Shown: piece after piece, positions 1-9,559 of the stretch
Position numbering within the stretch: position 1 is the first letter of the stretch
Layout of the letters: every line of letters starts with the position of its first letter
Source of the DNA: Pseudomonas sp. RIT-PI-S
GTDB lineage: Bacteria > Pseudomonadota > Gammaproteobacteria > Pseudomonadales > Pseudomonadaceae
Length of the DNA stretch: 64,000 bases
Reading direction: 5' to 3'
Assembly (NCBI RefSeq): GCF_025642975.1
Contig: NZ_JANZKJ010000008.1
Span: 62,001 to 126,000, forward strand
Translations under genes and position numbers: made by a program
Notes under the pieces: model-generated
What the model was told of the DNA's origin: nothing
The model's input: only the letters and a program-made list of their open reading frames with translations
Databases searched by the model: none

Positions 1-1
1 G

Positions 2-1078
2 TATGCGGCCCCAGGCGTCACGGCCATGGAATTGGCCCAGGGCGCGTTGCTGGCGTCGCTGGCGGACGACACCGCCGAGGGCAAGTCCATCGTTGAGTTC
101 TTGCGCAAGCTGCACAGCCTTGCGGAGCCTACCGCCGGTGAACTGACCGCTGTGCCGTTCAGTGCGCAAACCCGGCTCTCCGGGGTGGACCACGGCCAAG
201 CCCGCTATCGCAAGGGTGCGGTCGACTCGCTGCTCGCCCACGTGCAGATGCAGCGCGCGGACCTGCCCACCGCTCTGGCGCGCGAAGTCGACAAGATCGC
301 CCAAAGCGGCGGCACGCCGTTGCTGGTGTGTCGGGATGATCGCCTGCTGGGGGCCATCCACCTCAAGGACGTGGTCAAGCCGGGGATACGCGAACGCTTC
401 GACGCGCTGCGCCAACTGGGCATTCGCACGGTGATGGTGACCGGCGACAACCCGCTGACCGCCGCGGCCATCGCCGCCGAAGCGGGGGTCGATGACGTGA
501 TCGCCGAAGCCACCCCGGAGAAGAAACTGGCGCGCATTCGCCAGGAGCAGAACGACGGCCGGTTGGTCGCCATGTGCGGTGACGGCGCCAACGACGCGCC
601 GGCCCTGGCCCAGGCGGATGTGGGCATGGCCATGAACGACGGCACCCAGGCTGCGCGCGAGGCCGCCAACATGGTGGACCTGGACAGCGACCCCACCAAG
701 CTGCTCGATGTGGTGCGCATCGGCAAGGAACTGCTGGTCACCCGTGGCGCGCTCACCACCTTTTCCATCGCTAACGATGTGGCCAAGTACTTCGCGATTT
801 TGCCGGCGTTGTTCGTGGCGGTGTACCCGCAGCTCGGCGTGCTCAACGTGATGAAATTGGCCAGCCCGCAGAGCGCCATCCTGTCGGCCATCGTGTTCAA
901 CGCGCTGATCATCGTGGCGCTGATTCCCCTGGCGCTGCGCGGGGTGCGCGTGCAGGCGGCAAGCGCCGCGCAGCTGTTGCGCCGTAACCTGCTGATCTAC
1001 GGCCTCGGCGGCCTGGTGGTGCCCTTCGTCGGCATCAAGGCCATCGACCTGCTGCTCACTGCCCTGCACCTGGCCTGA
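2..1078 (+). CDS. kdpB: KdpB, K+-transporting P-type ATPase subunit, 5'-truncated by window edge
   Basis: C-terminal part of the catalytic subunit of the KdpFABC high-affinity potassium pump of the inner membrane. The frame is open from base 2, so the gene begins upstream of the window. Seen here: the end of the nucleotide-binding domain, the TGDNPLT motif, the P-domain hinge [19 protein letters not shown] and several C-terminal membrane segments ending in LLLTALHLA. The DKTGT phosphorylation site lies upstream, outside the window. kdpC follows after about 20 bases, then kdpDE, which is the usual order. The identification rests on these motifs and on context, and is firm. Confidence 0.97.
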   Translation, partial: YAAPGVTAMELAQGALLASLADDTAEGKSIVEFLRKLHSLAEPTAGELTAVPFSAQTRLSGVDHGQARYRKGAVDSLLAHVQMQRADLPTALAREVDKIAQSGGTPLLVCRDDRLLGAIHLKDVVKPGIRERFDALRQLGIRTVMVTGDNPLTAAAIAAEAGVDDVIAEATPEKKLARIRQEQNDGRLVAMCGDGANDAPALAQADVGMAMNDGTQAAREAANMVDLDSDPTKLLDVVRIGKELLVTRGALTTFSIANDVAKYFAILPALFVAVYPQLGVLNVMKLASPQSAILSAIVFNALIIVALIPLALRGVRVQAASAAQLLRRNLLIYGLGGLVVPFVGIKAIDLLLTALHLA

Positions 1079-1098
1079 AGCCTTTTGGAGTGTTGACC

Positions 1099-1680
1099 AT
1101 GATGACGGTATTGCGCCCGGCCTTGAGCCTGGTTGTGTTGATGACGCTGCTCACCGGCGTTGCCTATCCACTGGTGGTCACCGGCATCGCTCAGGTGGCG
1201 TTCCCTGAGCAGGCCAACGGCAGCCTGATCCGCGACAGTGCGGGCAAAGTGCGCGGGTCCTCACTCATTGCCCAGGCGTTCGTGGGTGATGAGTGGTTCA
1301 CGTCTCGGCCCTCGGCAGGCGCCTTCGCGACCGTGGCCAGCGGCGCCAGTAACCTTGCGCCGAGCAACCCCGCCCTGGCCGTGCGGGTAAAAGAGGATGC
1401 CGCCAGGCTGTTCGTGGAGGGGCAGGGCCCCGTGCCGCTGGCGTTATTGACCACCTCTGGCAGCGGCCTGGACCCGCACCTGCCGCCGGCCGCGGCCGAG
1501 TACCAGGTGGCCCGGGTGGCTGCTGCGCGCCACCTGCCGGAGGAACGCGTACACGCGCTCATAACCGCGCACACCAAGGCTTCACTGCTGGGCCCGCCTG
1601 TGGTTAATGTGCTGGCCTTGAACCTGGCGCTGCAACAATTGGCCCCCGTGCCCGATGCCAGGCAAGCCAGCCGAAACTGA
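1099..1680 (+). CDS. kdpC: KdpC, K+-transporting ATPase subunit C
   Basis: Small single-pass subunit of the KdpFABC pump, thought to assist ATP binding and complex stability. One N-terminal membrane segment (about residues 8-30, [19 protein letters not shown]) is followed by a periplasmic domain with [13 protein letters not shown] and [10 protein letters not shown], both typical of KdpC. At about 193 residues it has normal family length. The start was chosen at ATG 1099 because GGAG lies 8 bases upstream; GTG 1090 and ATG 1102 are alternatives. It directly follows kdpB and should be cotranscribed with it. Confidence 0.96.
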   Translation: MMTVLRPALSLVVLMTLLTGVAYPLVVTGIAQVAFPEQANGSLIRDSAGKVRGSSLIAQAFVGDEWFTSRPSAGAFATVASGASNLAPSNPALAVRVKEDAARLFVEGQGPVPLALLTTSGSGLDPHLPPAAAEYQVARVAAARHLPEERVHALITAHTKASLLGPPVVNVLALNLALQQLAPVPDARQASRN

Positions 1681-1687
1681 ATCCAGC

Positions 1688-1745
1688 GTAGGCGCCATGC
1701 TCGCAGGCACCACGGGCGCAAGCGCACGCTGAGCGTTGCGCCTAC
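1688..1745. repeat. Dispersed 58-bp palindromic element (same family as the 45.2-46.2 kb array)
   Basis: The element starts GTAGGCGCC and ends GCGCCTAC, perfect 8-bp inverted ends, with the internal run gcaagcgcacg typical of the family. It fills the kdpC-kdpD gap. Seven tandem relatives lie at 45239-46161. Confidence 0.7.
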
Positions 1746-1788
1746 GCCGACCGAACCCTCAAGGCCCCGATGACAATGAGCAACCCTG

Positions 1789-4431
1789 ATGAGTGACCCC
1801 CAACGCGCCGATGCACTGCTTGCCGCGCTGCCCAGGGCGGGCCGTGGGCGGCTCAAGGTTTTCCTGGGCGCAGCCCCGGGGGTGGGCAAGACCTACGCCA
1901 TGCTGGAGGCCGCCCACGGCCAGCAGCGGCGCGGCGTGCGCGTGCTCGCCGGGGTGGTGGAAAGCCATGGCCGGGCGCAGACCCAAGCCTTGCTGGTGGG
2001 GTTGCCCGAGCAACCTCTGCTGCGCAGCCGCTATCGCGACGTAGCCCTCGAAGAGCTGGACCTCGATGGGTTGCTCGACGCCAAGCCGGAGCTGGCGCTG
2101 GTGGACGAGTTGGCCCATACCAACGCTCCAGGCAGCCGCCACGCCAAGCGTTGGCAGGATGTGCAGGAGTTGCTGGCGGCGGGCATCGACGTGTACACCA
2201 CGGTGAACGTGCAGCACTTGGAAAGCCTCAACGATCAAGTGCGTGGGATCACCGGCGTGCAGGTGCGTGAAACCGTGCCGGATTGGGTGCTGCAGCACGC
2301 CGACGAACTGCTCCTGGTGGACCTGCCGCCGCGTGAGCTGCTGGAGCGATTGCGCGCGGGCAAGGTGTATGTGCCGGAGCAGGCGCGGGCCGCCATCGAT
2401 GCGTTTTTCACCCAGACCAACCTCAGCGCGTTGCGAGAGCTGGCGATGCAGGCCGCGGCGGCGCAAGTGGATGCCGACCTCGCCCAGGGTTACCAGCGGT
2501 TGGGGCAAGCCGTGCCAACCCTGCGGGGGCGGTTGCTGGTGGGCGTTGCCGCGGACGATCAGGCCGAACGGCTGGTGCGCCACGCCAGCCGGCTTGCGCA
2601 CATGCGCCAGTTGCCGTGGTCGTTGGTCCATGTGGATGACGGCCAGCCGCGGGGCGAGGCGGCCCGGCATCACCTGCACCAGGCGCAGCAATTGGCCGAG
2701 CGCCTGGGCGGCGAAGTGGTCTCGCTGCGCGCCAGCGCGGTGGCCCGGACCCTGGTTCAACATGCCCATGATCGTCGCGCGAGCCTGTTGCTGGTAGGGC
2801 AGCCGCGGCGCCGACGCTGGCGTGGCGGCTTGCCGGGGCGCTTGCTGCGCGAGGCAGGCGGGCTGGAGGTCGCCGTGCTGGGCCGTGCCTCGGGGCCCCG
2901 GCCGCCGCGGGTGCGCACCCTTGGCCCCTGGCGTTGGCGCGATTACCTGCAAGCGGTGATTGCCACGGTGGTGGCCAGCGCCTTGGCATCCGGGGTAGCC
3001 CAGGTGATGGCGTTGCCCAACATTTCGTTGGTGTTTCTCGCTTGCGTGTTGCTGGTGGCCATACGCAGCAGCGTAGGGCCGGCCCTGGCCTGCGCGGTAC
3101 TGTCCTTCCTGGCGTACGATTTTTTATTCATACCGCCGAATTTTTCGCTTCGCATCCAGCGCGAAGAAGACGTGCTGACGCTGCTGTTCTTCCTGCTGAT
3201 GGCGGCCTTGACCGGCAACCTTGCAGCGCGCCAGCGGCGGCAGTTGAGCGCCCTGCGCGAAGCCCAGGGGCAGACCGCCAGGTTGCTGGAACTGTCCCGT
3301 GGCCTGGCGGCGGCGACAGACCGCCAAGCGGTGCTCAGCGCCGCGGCGCAACATGTGCAGGGTTGGCCCGGGCTGGATATCTGCCTGGTGGAGCGGGCAG
3401 ACCAGGGTTGGCAGGTGGCCACCGACCCATCACGGCAGTTTTCCGCCACCGAAGGCGCTGCCGCCGAATGGGCATGGCGGCACGATCAACCCGCTGGCAA
3501 GACCACCGGCACCTTGCCCGCCGGGCGCTGGTGGTGGTCGCCGGTGTCGCTGGAAGGGCAAGTGCTGGCCCTGATGGCGGTCGCCGAGCTGCATGACGGC
3601 GCGCTCACCGGCGAACGGCGGCGGCTGTTGGGCGCCCTGAGCCAGCCGCTGGCCCAGGCCCTGGCTCGCGCCGACCTCGCCCAAGACCTGGAAGCCGCAC
3701 GCCTGCACGGTGAAACCGAACAACTGCGCAGTGCCTTGCTGGCCTCGGTGTCCCATGACCTGCGCACGCCGCTGACGGCCATGCGTGGCAGCATCGACAG
3801 CCTGTTGGCCCTGGGCGAGGCGTTCAGCCCCGCAGACCGCACCGAGTTGCTCGAAGGCACCCGCGACGAGGCCGAGCGCCTGGACCGGTATATCCAGAAC
3901 CTGCTGGACATGACCCGCCTGGGCCACGGCGCGTTGAAACTGAGCCGCGATTGGGTAGCGCCGGGGGATATCGTCGCCAGTGCCGTGGGGCGCCTGCGTT
4001 CGGTGCTGTCCTCCTTGCGCCTGACCCTTGCGGTGCCAGACGGCCTACCGCTGTTATACGTGCACGCGGCGCTGATCGAGCAGGCGCTGGTCAACGTGGT
4101 CGAAAACGCCGCCCGCTTTTCGCCCCCCGCCGGCCGCTTGAACATCCAAGTCACGGCTGAAGCGCAGCAGGTGGTGTTCGCGGTCAGCGACGAAGGCCCC
4201 GGTATTCCAGAGGCGGAGCGCGAGAAAATCTTCGACATGTTCTACACCGCCGCCCGTGGGGATAGAGGCGGGCAGGGCACGGGGTTGGGCTTGGCCATTT
4301 GCCAAGGCATGGTCGGCGCACATGGTGGGCGGGTCGCGGTGGGCCCTGGCATCGAGGGCCGGGGCACTTGTATCGCCTTGGTGCTGCCGCTACCTTCACA
4401 GCCCCGTGCCGACACCGAAGCCTCCCCATGA
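1789..4431 (+). CDS. kdpD: KdpD, membrane sensor histidine kinase for K+ limitation/osmotic stress
   Basis: 880-residue sensor kinase that phosphorylates KdpE and controls kdpFABC. Domains in order: N-terminal KdpD sensor domain with a Walker A-like GAAPGVGKTYA (about 28-38) and LVDELAHTNAPGSRHAKRW; a universal-stress-protein-like domain (about 245-365); four clustered membrane segments (DUF4118, about 385-480); a GAF-like stretch (about 500-620); the dimerisation domain with phospho-acceptor His656 in SVSHDLRTPLTAM; and an ATPase domain with NVVENAARFSP and GTGLGLAICQGM. The stop overlaps the kdpE start (ATGA at 4428-4431), so the two are translationally coupled. Length and motifs match the family. 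Confidence 0.97.
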   Translation: MSDPQRADALLAALPRAGRGRLKVFLGAAPGVGKTYAMLEAAHGQQRRGVRVLAGVVESHGRAQTQALLVGLPEQPLLRSRYRDVALEELDLDGLLDAKPELALVDELAHTNAPGSRHAKRWQDVQELLAAGIDVYTTVNVQHLESLNDQVRGITGVQVRETVPDWVLQHADELLLVDLPPRELLERLRAGKVYVPEQARAAIDAFFTQTNLSALRELAMQAAAAQVDADLAQGYQRLGQAVPTLRGRLLVGVAADDQAERLVRHASRLAHMRQLPWSLVHVDDGQPRGEAARHHLHQAQQLAERLGGEVVSLRASAVARTLVQHAHDRRASLLLVGQPRRRRWRGGLPGRLLREAGGLEVAVLGRASGPRPPRVRTLGPWRWRDYLQAVIATVVASALASGVAQVMALPNISLVFLACVLLVAIRSSVGPALACAVLSFLAYDFLFIPPNFSLRIQREEDVLTLLFFLLMAALTGNLAARQRRQLSALREAQGQTARLLELSRGLAAATDRQAVLSAAAQHVQGWPGLDICLVERADQGWQVATDPSRQFSATEGAAAEWAWRHDQPAGKTTGTLPAGRWWWSPVSLEGQVLALMAVAELHDGALTGERRRLLGALSQPLAQALARADLAQDLEAARLHGETEQLRSALLASVSHDLRTPLTAMRGSIDSLLALGEAFSPADRTELLEGTRDEAERLDRYIQNLLDMTRLGHGALKLSRDWVAPGDIVASAVGRLRSVLSSLRLTLAVPDGLPLLYVHAALIEQALVNVVENAARFSPPAGRLNIQVTAEAQQVVFAVSDEGPGIPEAEREKIFDMFYTAARGDRGGQGTGLGLAICQGMVGAHGGRVAVGPGIEGRGTCIALVLPLPSQPRADTEASP

Positions 4432-5117
4432 GTGAAAACGCCTGTGTGCTGATCGTCGACGACGAGCCGCAGATTCGTAAATTCCTTCGTATCAGCCTGG
4501 CTTCCCAAGGTTACCGGGTGGTCGAGGCCGCCACCGGCGGCGAGGGGATCACCCAGGCGGCCCTGGCCCGGCCCGACCTGATCGTGCTCGACCTCGGCCT
4601 GCCGGACATGGACGGCCAGCAAGTGCTTGAAGAGGTACGGGCCTGGGCTGAGGTGCCGGTCATCGTGCTGTCCGTGCGCGCCAGCGAAGCGCAGAAGGTG
4701 CAGGCGCTGGATGCAGGCGCCAATGACTACGTGACCAAGCCGTTCGGTATCCAGGAGTTGCTCGCCCGCATCCGTGCGCTGTTGCGCCGAAAGGTAGCCG
4801 AGGAGGGGGCCCAGGCCGTTGTCACCGTCGGCCCGCTGCGCATCGACGCCGCTGCCCGCCGTGTGAGTTTGGAAGGTGAAGAGGTGCTGCTGACCCGCAA
4901 GGAGTACGCCGTGCTATGGCAGCTGGCGCGCTACCCCGGCCGGCTGATCACCCAGCAACAGTTGCTCACCGACATTTGGGGCCCTAGCCACGGCGATAAA
5001 AGCCATTACCTGCGGATCGTGATAGGCCACCTGCGGCGCAAGCTCAACGACGCCGCCGCGGCGCCGCGGTTCATCCTCACCGAACCGGGCGTGGGGTACC
5101 GGTTGGCCGAGGCTTGA
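4428..5117 (+). CDS. kdpE: KdpE, OmpR/PhoB-family response regulator
   Basis: 229-residue response regulator partnered with KdpD; it activates kdpFABC when phosphorylated. The receiver domain has the acidic pair D11-D12, phospho-acceptor D55 (VLDLGLPDMDG) and conserved K104 (YVTKPF). A winged-helix DNA-binding domain occupies roughly 130-228 (VLLTRKEYAVLWQLARYPG, HYLRIVIGHLRRKL). Start ATG 4428 overlaps the kdpD stop by 4 bases. A longer in-frame start at 4299 would run inside kdpD and was rejected. Last gene of the kdp block; a repeat region follows. Confidence 0.97.
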   Translation: MSENACVLIVDDEPQIRKFLRISLASQGYRVVEAATGGEGITQAALARPDLIVLDLGLPDMDGQQVLEEVRAWAEVPVIVLSVRASEAQKVQALDAGANDYVTKPFGIQELLARIRALLRRKVAEEGAQAVVTVGPLRIDAAARRVSLEGEEVLLTRKEYAVLWQLARYPGRLITQQQLLTDIWGPSHGDKSHYLRIVIGHLRRKLNDAAAAPRFILTEPGVGYRLAEA

Positions 5118-5139
5118 GCAGGTTCGCCACGGTTTTCGT

Positions 5140-5775
5140 TCCCGGGCTCTGCCCGGTCCCACAGGATTCTCGGAATCCCTCTGAGGCCCTGTAGGCGCCG
5201 GCACAGCCGGCGAACCTCCGCCAACGCCAACGCCAACGGCCCGCCAGGCCCTCTGTTAGCAAGCTCTGCCTGCTCCCAAACTGTCGCACCTTCCCATAGC
5301 GTCTTCCACCAAGCCCCATGAACGCTTCGGGGCCCTGTGAGATCCTGTGAGACCCTGTGGGACCTCTGTAGGAGCCGGCAAAGCCGGCGAACCCCCATCA
5401 CCGCCAAGGCCTCCGTTCGCAAGCTCTGCCTGCTCCCAAACTGCTGCACCTCCCCATGGCGTCTTCCACCGAGCCCCACGAACGCTTCGGGACCCTGTAG
5501 GACCCTATAGGACCCTGTAGGACCCTATAGGACCCTATAGGACCCTATAGGACCCTGTAGGAGCCGGCACAGCCGGCGAACCCCCATCACCGCCAAGGCC
5601 TCCATTCGCAAGCGCTGCCTGCTCCCAAACTGTTGCACTCCCCATGGCGTCGTCCACCAAGCCCAACGAACGCTTCGAGACCCTGTGGGCCCCCTGTAGG
5701 AGCCGGCACAGCCGGCGAACCGCTGCCAACGCCAACGGCTTCGCCAAGCCTCCGTTCGCAAGCTCCCACAACGGT
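5140..5775. repeat. Intergenic repeat region, four copies of a REP-like unit
   Basis: No gene is seen between kdpE and cobF. The hairpin motif CTGTAGGAGCCGGCACAGCC (GCCGGC...GCCGGC stem) occurs near 5188, 5364, 5556 and 5694. Each copy is followed by a shared flank containing aagctctgcctgctcccaaac and ccatggcgtcttccacc. Units are about 140-190 bases, so whole segments have been duplicated rather than just the palindrome. Short 10-bp repeats separate some units. Confidence 0.8.
5491..5560. repeat. Seven exact-register 10-bp tandem repeats (gaccctRtag)
   Basis: Seven consecutive 10-mers, gaccctgtag or gaccctatag, occupy exactly 70 bases and run straight into a REP-like hairpin. A degenerate set of about four related 10-mers lies at 5331-5371 before the preceding hairpin. 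This looks like slippage expansion at the edge of the REP unit. Confidence 0.9.
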
Positions 5776-5801
5776 TGACGAGTTACCTGCGGTTGACCGG
5801 C

Positions 5802-6566
5802 CTACCTGCGCGCAGGGCGTTTAAGCAGGTAGGTATCCATGATCCAACCCTTCGCCTCTCGGGCCTGCGTGCGTACGCGCTCGATCTCCTCGGCGACGTC
5901 CCCCAGCCGTCCCGACACCAGGATTTCATCGGGCGTGCCCACGTAAGCGCCCCAGTAAATCTCCAGGTCCTGGTCGACCAGCGCTTGGTAGCGGTTGTCG
6001 GCGTCGAGCATCACTACCAAGCTGTCGACCTGTGCGGCCAAGGCCTGGGTCAAGCGCCGGCCTGGCGTGATCATCACGGGCTGCCCGATGTTATTGAGCG
6101 GCACCTTGTGCCGTGCCGCGAGCGCCTGAACGCTGCTGATGCCAGGGATGACTTCGTACTCGAACAGCAAGCGCCCGCTGCGCAGGATGGCGTCGAGTAT
6201 CCGGCTGGTGCTGTCGTAGAGGCACGGGTCTCCCCACACCAGGAACGCGCCACATTGGCCCTCGTCCAGCGCCTCGGCGATCAGCTGTTCGAAGCGTTGC
6301 TGCTTGTCGGCATTGAGGTGTTCCACCGCGTCCAGGTAAGCGATGCCCGCGCGCTGGCGCTCGGGGCTCGGTGCTTCTACCAACCGATAGGGCCGGTCGG
6401 TGAGGTAGCGCTCGCACAGCTCCCTGCGCAGCCGGTTGAGCGGCTCCTTGGCAGGCCCCTTGTCCATTAGAAAGATCACCTCCGCTCGGTTCAGGGCCTT
6501 GATCGCTTGAACCGTAAGGTGGTCGGGGTGCCCGGCGCCGATGCCGATCAGCAATAGGGTTTTCAT
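5802..6566 (-). CDS. cobF: Precorrin-6A synthase (deacetylating), CobF
   Basis: 254-residue SAM-dependent methyltransferase of aerobic cobalamin synthesis; it methylates C-1 of precorrin-5 and releases acetate to give precorrin-6A. It has the tetrapyrrole methylase fold with the N-terminal glycine loop LLLIGIGAGHPDHLT (residues 4-18), CobF-type VIFLMDKG (30-37) and the conserved FLVWGDPCLYDSTSRILD. Length fits CobF. Start ATG 6566 has AGGA 9 bases upstream. It stands alone here, with no other cob gene in the window, and is divergent from metE across about 140 bases. Confidence 0.9.
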   Translation of the reverse strand: MKTLLLIGIGAGHPDHLTVQAIKALNRAEVIFLMDKGPAKEPLNRLRRELCERYLTDRPYRLVEAPSPERQRAGIAYLDAVEHLNADKQQRFEQLIAEALDEGQCGAFLVWGDPCLYDSTSRILDAILRSGRLLFEYEVIPGISSVQALAARHKVPLNNIGQPVMITPGRRLTQALAAQVDSLVVMLDADNRYQALVDQDLEIYWGAYVGTPDEILVSGRLGDVAEEIERVRTQAREAKGWIMDTYLLKRPARR

Positions 6567-6610
6567 AAGCGTTCCTGGTTAGCCGAACGAACAGAGTAGC
6601 AAAGCCGCAC

Positions 6611-6656
6611 ATGAGAAAATCTTGTGAGCATCTCAAAAATAATGAGTTTGTCTCAT
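6611..6656. promoter_or_regulatory. Palindromic operator cluster between cobF and metE (MetR-like site)
   Basis: The 15-bp palindrome ATGAG-TTTGT-CTCAT lies at 6642-6656, preceded by TGAG-CAT-CTCA at 6625-6635 and an ATGAG half-site at 6611. The TGAG-N5-CTCA spacing resembles the LysR-type MetR box (TGAA-N5-TTCA). MetR control of metE is established in enterics; that these sites bind MetR here is inference. No metR gene is in the window. Confidence 0.5.
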
Positions 6657-6707
6657 GATTGAAGCGACGCGGACAATGCGCGCACTTAACGCATTGGAGA
6701 CATCGCC

Positions 6708-9017
6708 ATGGCCCTGGCCCACTCGCTCGGCTTCCCTCGCATCGGCGCGGACCGTGAACTGAAAAAAGCCCTCGAAGCTTACTGGAAGGGCGACCTCGAC
6801 CGCCGAGCCCTAGAGGCCACGGGGCAAGCACTGCGCGCGCGCCATTGGGCCGTGCAACGCGACGCCGGTATCGAGCTGCTGCCGGTGGGGGATTTCGCGT
6901 GGTATGACCAGGTGCTCAGCCATTCCCTGGCGTTCGGCGCCGTGCCCGAACGCTTCGCCGGCACGCTGGACGACCACGGTTTGCCGACGCTAGACACCCT
7001 GTTCGCCATGGCCCGCGGCGCCAGCGTTGCCTGTTGTGGCGAACATGCCCAGGCGCAACATGCCCAGGAGCTGACCAAATGGTTCGATACCAACTACCAC
7101 TACCTGGTGCCTGAATTCACCGCAGAGCAGCGCTTCATGCTCAGTTGGGAGCAACTGCTCGATGAAGTCGACGAGGCCCTTGCCCTCGGCCACAAGGTCA
7201 AGCCGGTGTTGATTGGCCCGCTGACCTTCCTCTGGCTGGGCAAGGCCAAGGGCGATGCATTCGACAAGCTGGACCTGCTCGAACGGCTGTTGCCGGTGTA
7301 TGGGGAGCTGCTCGGCCGCCTGGCGCGCAAGGGGGTGGAATGGGTGCAACTGGACGAGCCGATCCTCACCCTGGACCTGCCGCAAGCCTGGAAGAACGCT
7401 TTCGAGCGCGCCTACCACGTGCTGCAGTACTCGCCGTTGAAGAAGCTGGTCGCCACTTACTTCGGCGGCCTGGACGACAACCTTGGGCTGGCCGTGACGC
7501 TGCCCGTGGATGGCTTGCACGTCGACCTGGTGCGCGCCCCGGAACAGCTGGCCACGGTGCTCGACCGCCTGCCCAGCTACAAGGTGCTTTCGCTGGGCGT
7601 GGTCAACGGCCGCAACGTGTGGCGTTGCGATCTGGACAACGCCCTGGCGCAACTGCAAGACGCCCAACGACGGTTCGGCCACAACCTGTGGGTCAGCAGT
7701 TCCTGCTCGTTGCTGCACAGCCCGGTGGACCTGGCACGCGAGGATCAGCTCGACGCCGAAGTCAGAGGCTGGCTGGCATTCGCGGTGCAAAAGTGCGGGG
7801 AGATCGCCCTGTTGTGCAAGGCCGTGGCCAACCCCGAGCACCCCGTGGTGCAGCAACTGCTGGAAGTGAATCGCGGGCTCAAGCAGAGCCGCGCCCAGTC
7901 CACCCGCATCCACAAGCCACAGGTGCAGGCCCGCCTGGCTGCCATCACTGCCCGCGACAGCCAGCGCCACGCGCCTTTCGCTGAACGTATTGCGCTGCAA
8001 CGCGCCCGCCTGGACCTGCCCGCGTTCCCGACCACGACCATCGGTTCGTTCCCGCAGACCTCGACCATTCGCTTGGCGCGACAGGCGTTCAAGCAGGGCA
8101 AGCTCTCGCTGGGTGACTACACCGATGCCATGCACCATGAAATCCGCAGCGCGGTGAAGGTACAGGAGCGCCTGGGGCTGGACGTGCTGGTGCATGGCGA
8201 AGCCGAGCGCAACGACATGGTCGAATACTTCGCCGAACAGCTCGACGGCTACCTGTTTACCCGTTTCGGCTGGGTGCAGAGTTATGGTTCGCGCTGCGTG
8301 AAACCCGCGATCATCGTGGGCGATCTCAGCCGCCCGCAGCCTATGACCGTGGAGTGGATTCGCTACGCGCAGATGCAAACCAGCAAGGTCATGAAAGGCA
8401 TGCTCACCGGCCCTGTGACCATGTTGATGTGGTCCTTCCCCCGCGAGGACGTGCCCCGCGAGGTCCAGGCGCGGCAGCTGGCGTTGGCCATCCGTGACGA
8501 GGTCGTTGACCTGGAAGCCGCCGGCATCAAGATCATCCAGATCGACGAGGCTGCCTTCCGCGAAGGCCTGCCGCTGCGCCGCGCGCAATGGCCGGCATAC
8601 CTGGCCTGGGCGGTCGAGGTCTTCCGCCTGTGCGCCTCGGGCGTGCGCGATGAAACCCAGATCCACACCCACATGTGCTACAGCGAATTCAACGACGTAA
8701 TCCAAGCCATCGCCGCCATGGACGCGGACGTGATCACCATCGAAACCTCACGCTCGGCCATGGAGCTGCTCGATGCCTTCGAAGCGTTCGCCTACCCCAA
8801 CGACATTGGCCCGGGGGTGTACGACATCCACTCGCCACGCGTGCCCGATACCCAGGAGATGGTCAGCCTGTTGCGCAAGGCGGCGGGGCGTATTCCCCCC
8901 GAACGGCTATGGGTCAACCCAGACTGCGGCCTGAAAACCCGCGGCTGGGCAGAAACCGAAGCCGCGCTGGTGAACATGGTCGCCGCGGCGCGGCAGTTGC
9001 GGGCAGCGCTGGCGTAG
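6708..9017 (+). CDS. metE: Cobalamin-independent methionine synthase MetE
   Basis: 769 residues; transfers a methyl group from 5-methyltetrahydropteroyl-triglutamate to homocysteine in the cytoplasm. N-terminal ([19 protein letters not shown]) and C-terminal TIM-barrel domains are both complete. The zinc and homocysteine site residues are present: His655 and Cys657 (THMCYSEF), Glu679 ([11 protein letters not shown]) and Cys740 ([12 protein letters not shown]). Start ATG 6708 has GGAGA 7 bases upstream. Being next to the B12-synthesis gene cobF is notable because MetE replaces the B12-dependent MetH. Confidence 0.98.
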   Translation: MALAHSLGFPRIGADRELKKALEAYWKGDLDRRALEATGQALRARHWAVQRDAGIELLPVGDFAWYDQVLSHSLAFGAVPERFAGTLDDHGLPTLDTLFAMARGASVACCGEHAQAQHAQELTKWFDTNYHYLVPEFTAEQRFMLSWEQLLDEVDEALALGHKVKPVLIGPLTFLWLGKAKGDAFDKLDLLERLLPVYGELLGRLARKGVEWVQLDEPILTLDLPQAWKNAFERAYHVLQYSPLKKLVATYFGGLDDNLGLAVTLPVDGLHVDLVRAPEQLATVLDRLPSYKVLSLGVVNGRNVWRCDLDNALAQLQDAQRRFGHNLWVSSSCSLLHSPVDLAREDQLDAEVRGWLAFAVQKCGEIALLCKAVANPEHPVVQQLLEVNRGLKQSRAQSTRIHKPQVQARLAAITARDSQRHAPFAERIALQRARLDLPAFPTTTIGSFPQTSTIRLARQAFKQGKLSLGDYTDAMHHEIRSAVKVQERLGLDVLVHGEAERNDMVEYFAEQLDGYLFTRFGWVQSYGSRCVKPAIIVGDLSRPQPMTVEWIRYAQMQTSKVMKGMLTGPVTMLMWSFPREDVPREVQARQLALAIRDEVVDLEAAGIKIIQIDEAAFREGLPLRRAQWPAYLAWAVEVFRLCASGVRDETQIHTHMCYSEFNDVIQAIAAMDADVITIETSRSAMELLDAFEAFAYPNDIGPGVYDIHSPRVPDTQEMVSLLRKAAGRIPPERLWVNPDCGLKTRGWAETEAALVNMVAAARQLRAALA

Positions 9018-9026
9018 CCGAGAGGG

Positions 9027-9072
9027 ATGGCCCAGGGGTTTATTCACTTTTTGGCTCTGTGGCCTGGGCCAT
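9027..9072 (+). terminator. Long-loop stem after metE
   Basis: A perfect 10-bp stem, ATGGCCCAGG (9027-9036) with CCTGGGCCAT (9063-9072), has a 26-base T-rich loop. It begins 9 bases after the metE stop. No T-run follows, so it may be an mRNA-end stabiliser rather than an intrinsic terminator. Confidence 0.45.
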
Positions 9073-9081
9073 TCGGTGCTT

Positions 9082-9095
9082 AAGGTGTGCACCTT
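9082..9095. promoter_or_regulatory. 14-bp palindrome upstream of the GNAT gene
   Basis: AAGGTG-TG-CACCTT is a perfect dyad 22 bases before the GNAT start. It could be an operator for the short GNAT-azoreductase operon. The binding protein is unknown. Confidence 0.3.
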
Positions 9096-9117
9096 CTAAA
9101 GCGAATGGACGACGGCC

Positions 9118-9558
9118 ATGACCTACCGGCTTCAACACCTGGGCGAGGACCGACTGGGGTTTCACGCCAGCTACGACCTGATGCGCGTGCTGCGCCCCCA
9201 CCTTGACGACCCAGACCGCTATGTGGCGCAGCTGTTGAGGCAGGCCGAGCAGGGCTATCGGCTGCTCGCCGCTGTGGAAGGCGAGTCGGTGGTCGGCCTG
9301 GCCGGGTACCGCCCGCTGGAAAACCTGTTGTATGGGCGCTTTATCTACGTGGACGACCTGGTCGTCAGCCCGAGCCTGCAGCGCGGCGGGTTGGGCGCCC
9401 GCTTGCTCGACGCCGTTCGCGAACACGCCCTGCGCCGCGGCTGTGACTATCTTGTGTTGGACACCGGCCTGCACATGCCATTGGCCCAGCGGTTCTATTT
9501 CCGCCAGGGCTTGCTCGCCCGGGGCATGCACTTCACCCAGCCTCTGCGGGGGGCCTGA
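9118..9558 (+). CDS. GNAT-family N-acetyltransferase
   Basis: 146-residue acetyl-CoA-dependent acyltransferase; the substrate cannot be read from sequence. The GNAT core is clear: the beta4 strand FIYVDDLVVSPSLQRGGLG (about 76-95) gives the acetyl-CoA pyrophosphate loop Q/R-x-x-G-x-G/A, followed by ARLLDAVREHALRRGCDYLVLDTG and the C-terminal AQRFYFRQGLLARGMHF. Its stop is immediately followed by the azoreductase-like gene (ATG at 9560), so the two are probably one transcript. Confidence 0.85.
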   Translation: MTYRLQHLGEDRLGFHASYDLMRVLRPHLDDPDRYVAQLLRQAEQGYRLLAAVEGESVVGLAGYRPLENLLYGRFIYVDDLVVSPSLQRGGLGARLLDAVREHALRRGCDYLVLDTGLHMPLAQRFYFRQGLLARGMHFTQPLRGA

Positions 9559-9559
9559 T

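Noticed and set aside
1759..2952. 397-residue minus-strand frame opposite kdpD
   Set aside because: No domain pattern, biased His/Gln/Arg composition, antisense to an intact KdpD.
5775..6470. 231-residue plus-strand frame opposite cobF
   Set aside because: Antisense to a clear CobF methyltransferase; no recognisable protein pattern.
6567..6707. Cobalamin riboswitch upstream of metE or cobF
   Set aside because: Only 140 bases are available and no B12-box-like sequence was seen; short palindromes fit a protein operator better.
6990..8705. 571-residue minus-strand frame opposite metE
   Set aside because: Antisense by-product; metE has all catalytic residues and a ribosome-binding site.
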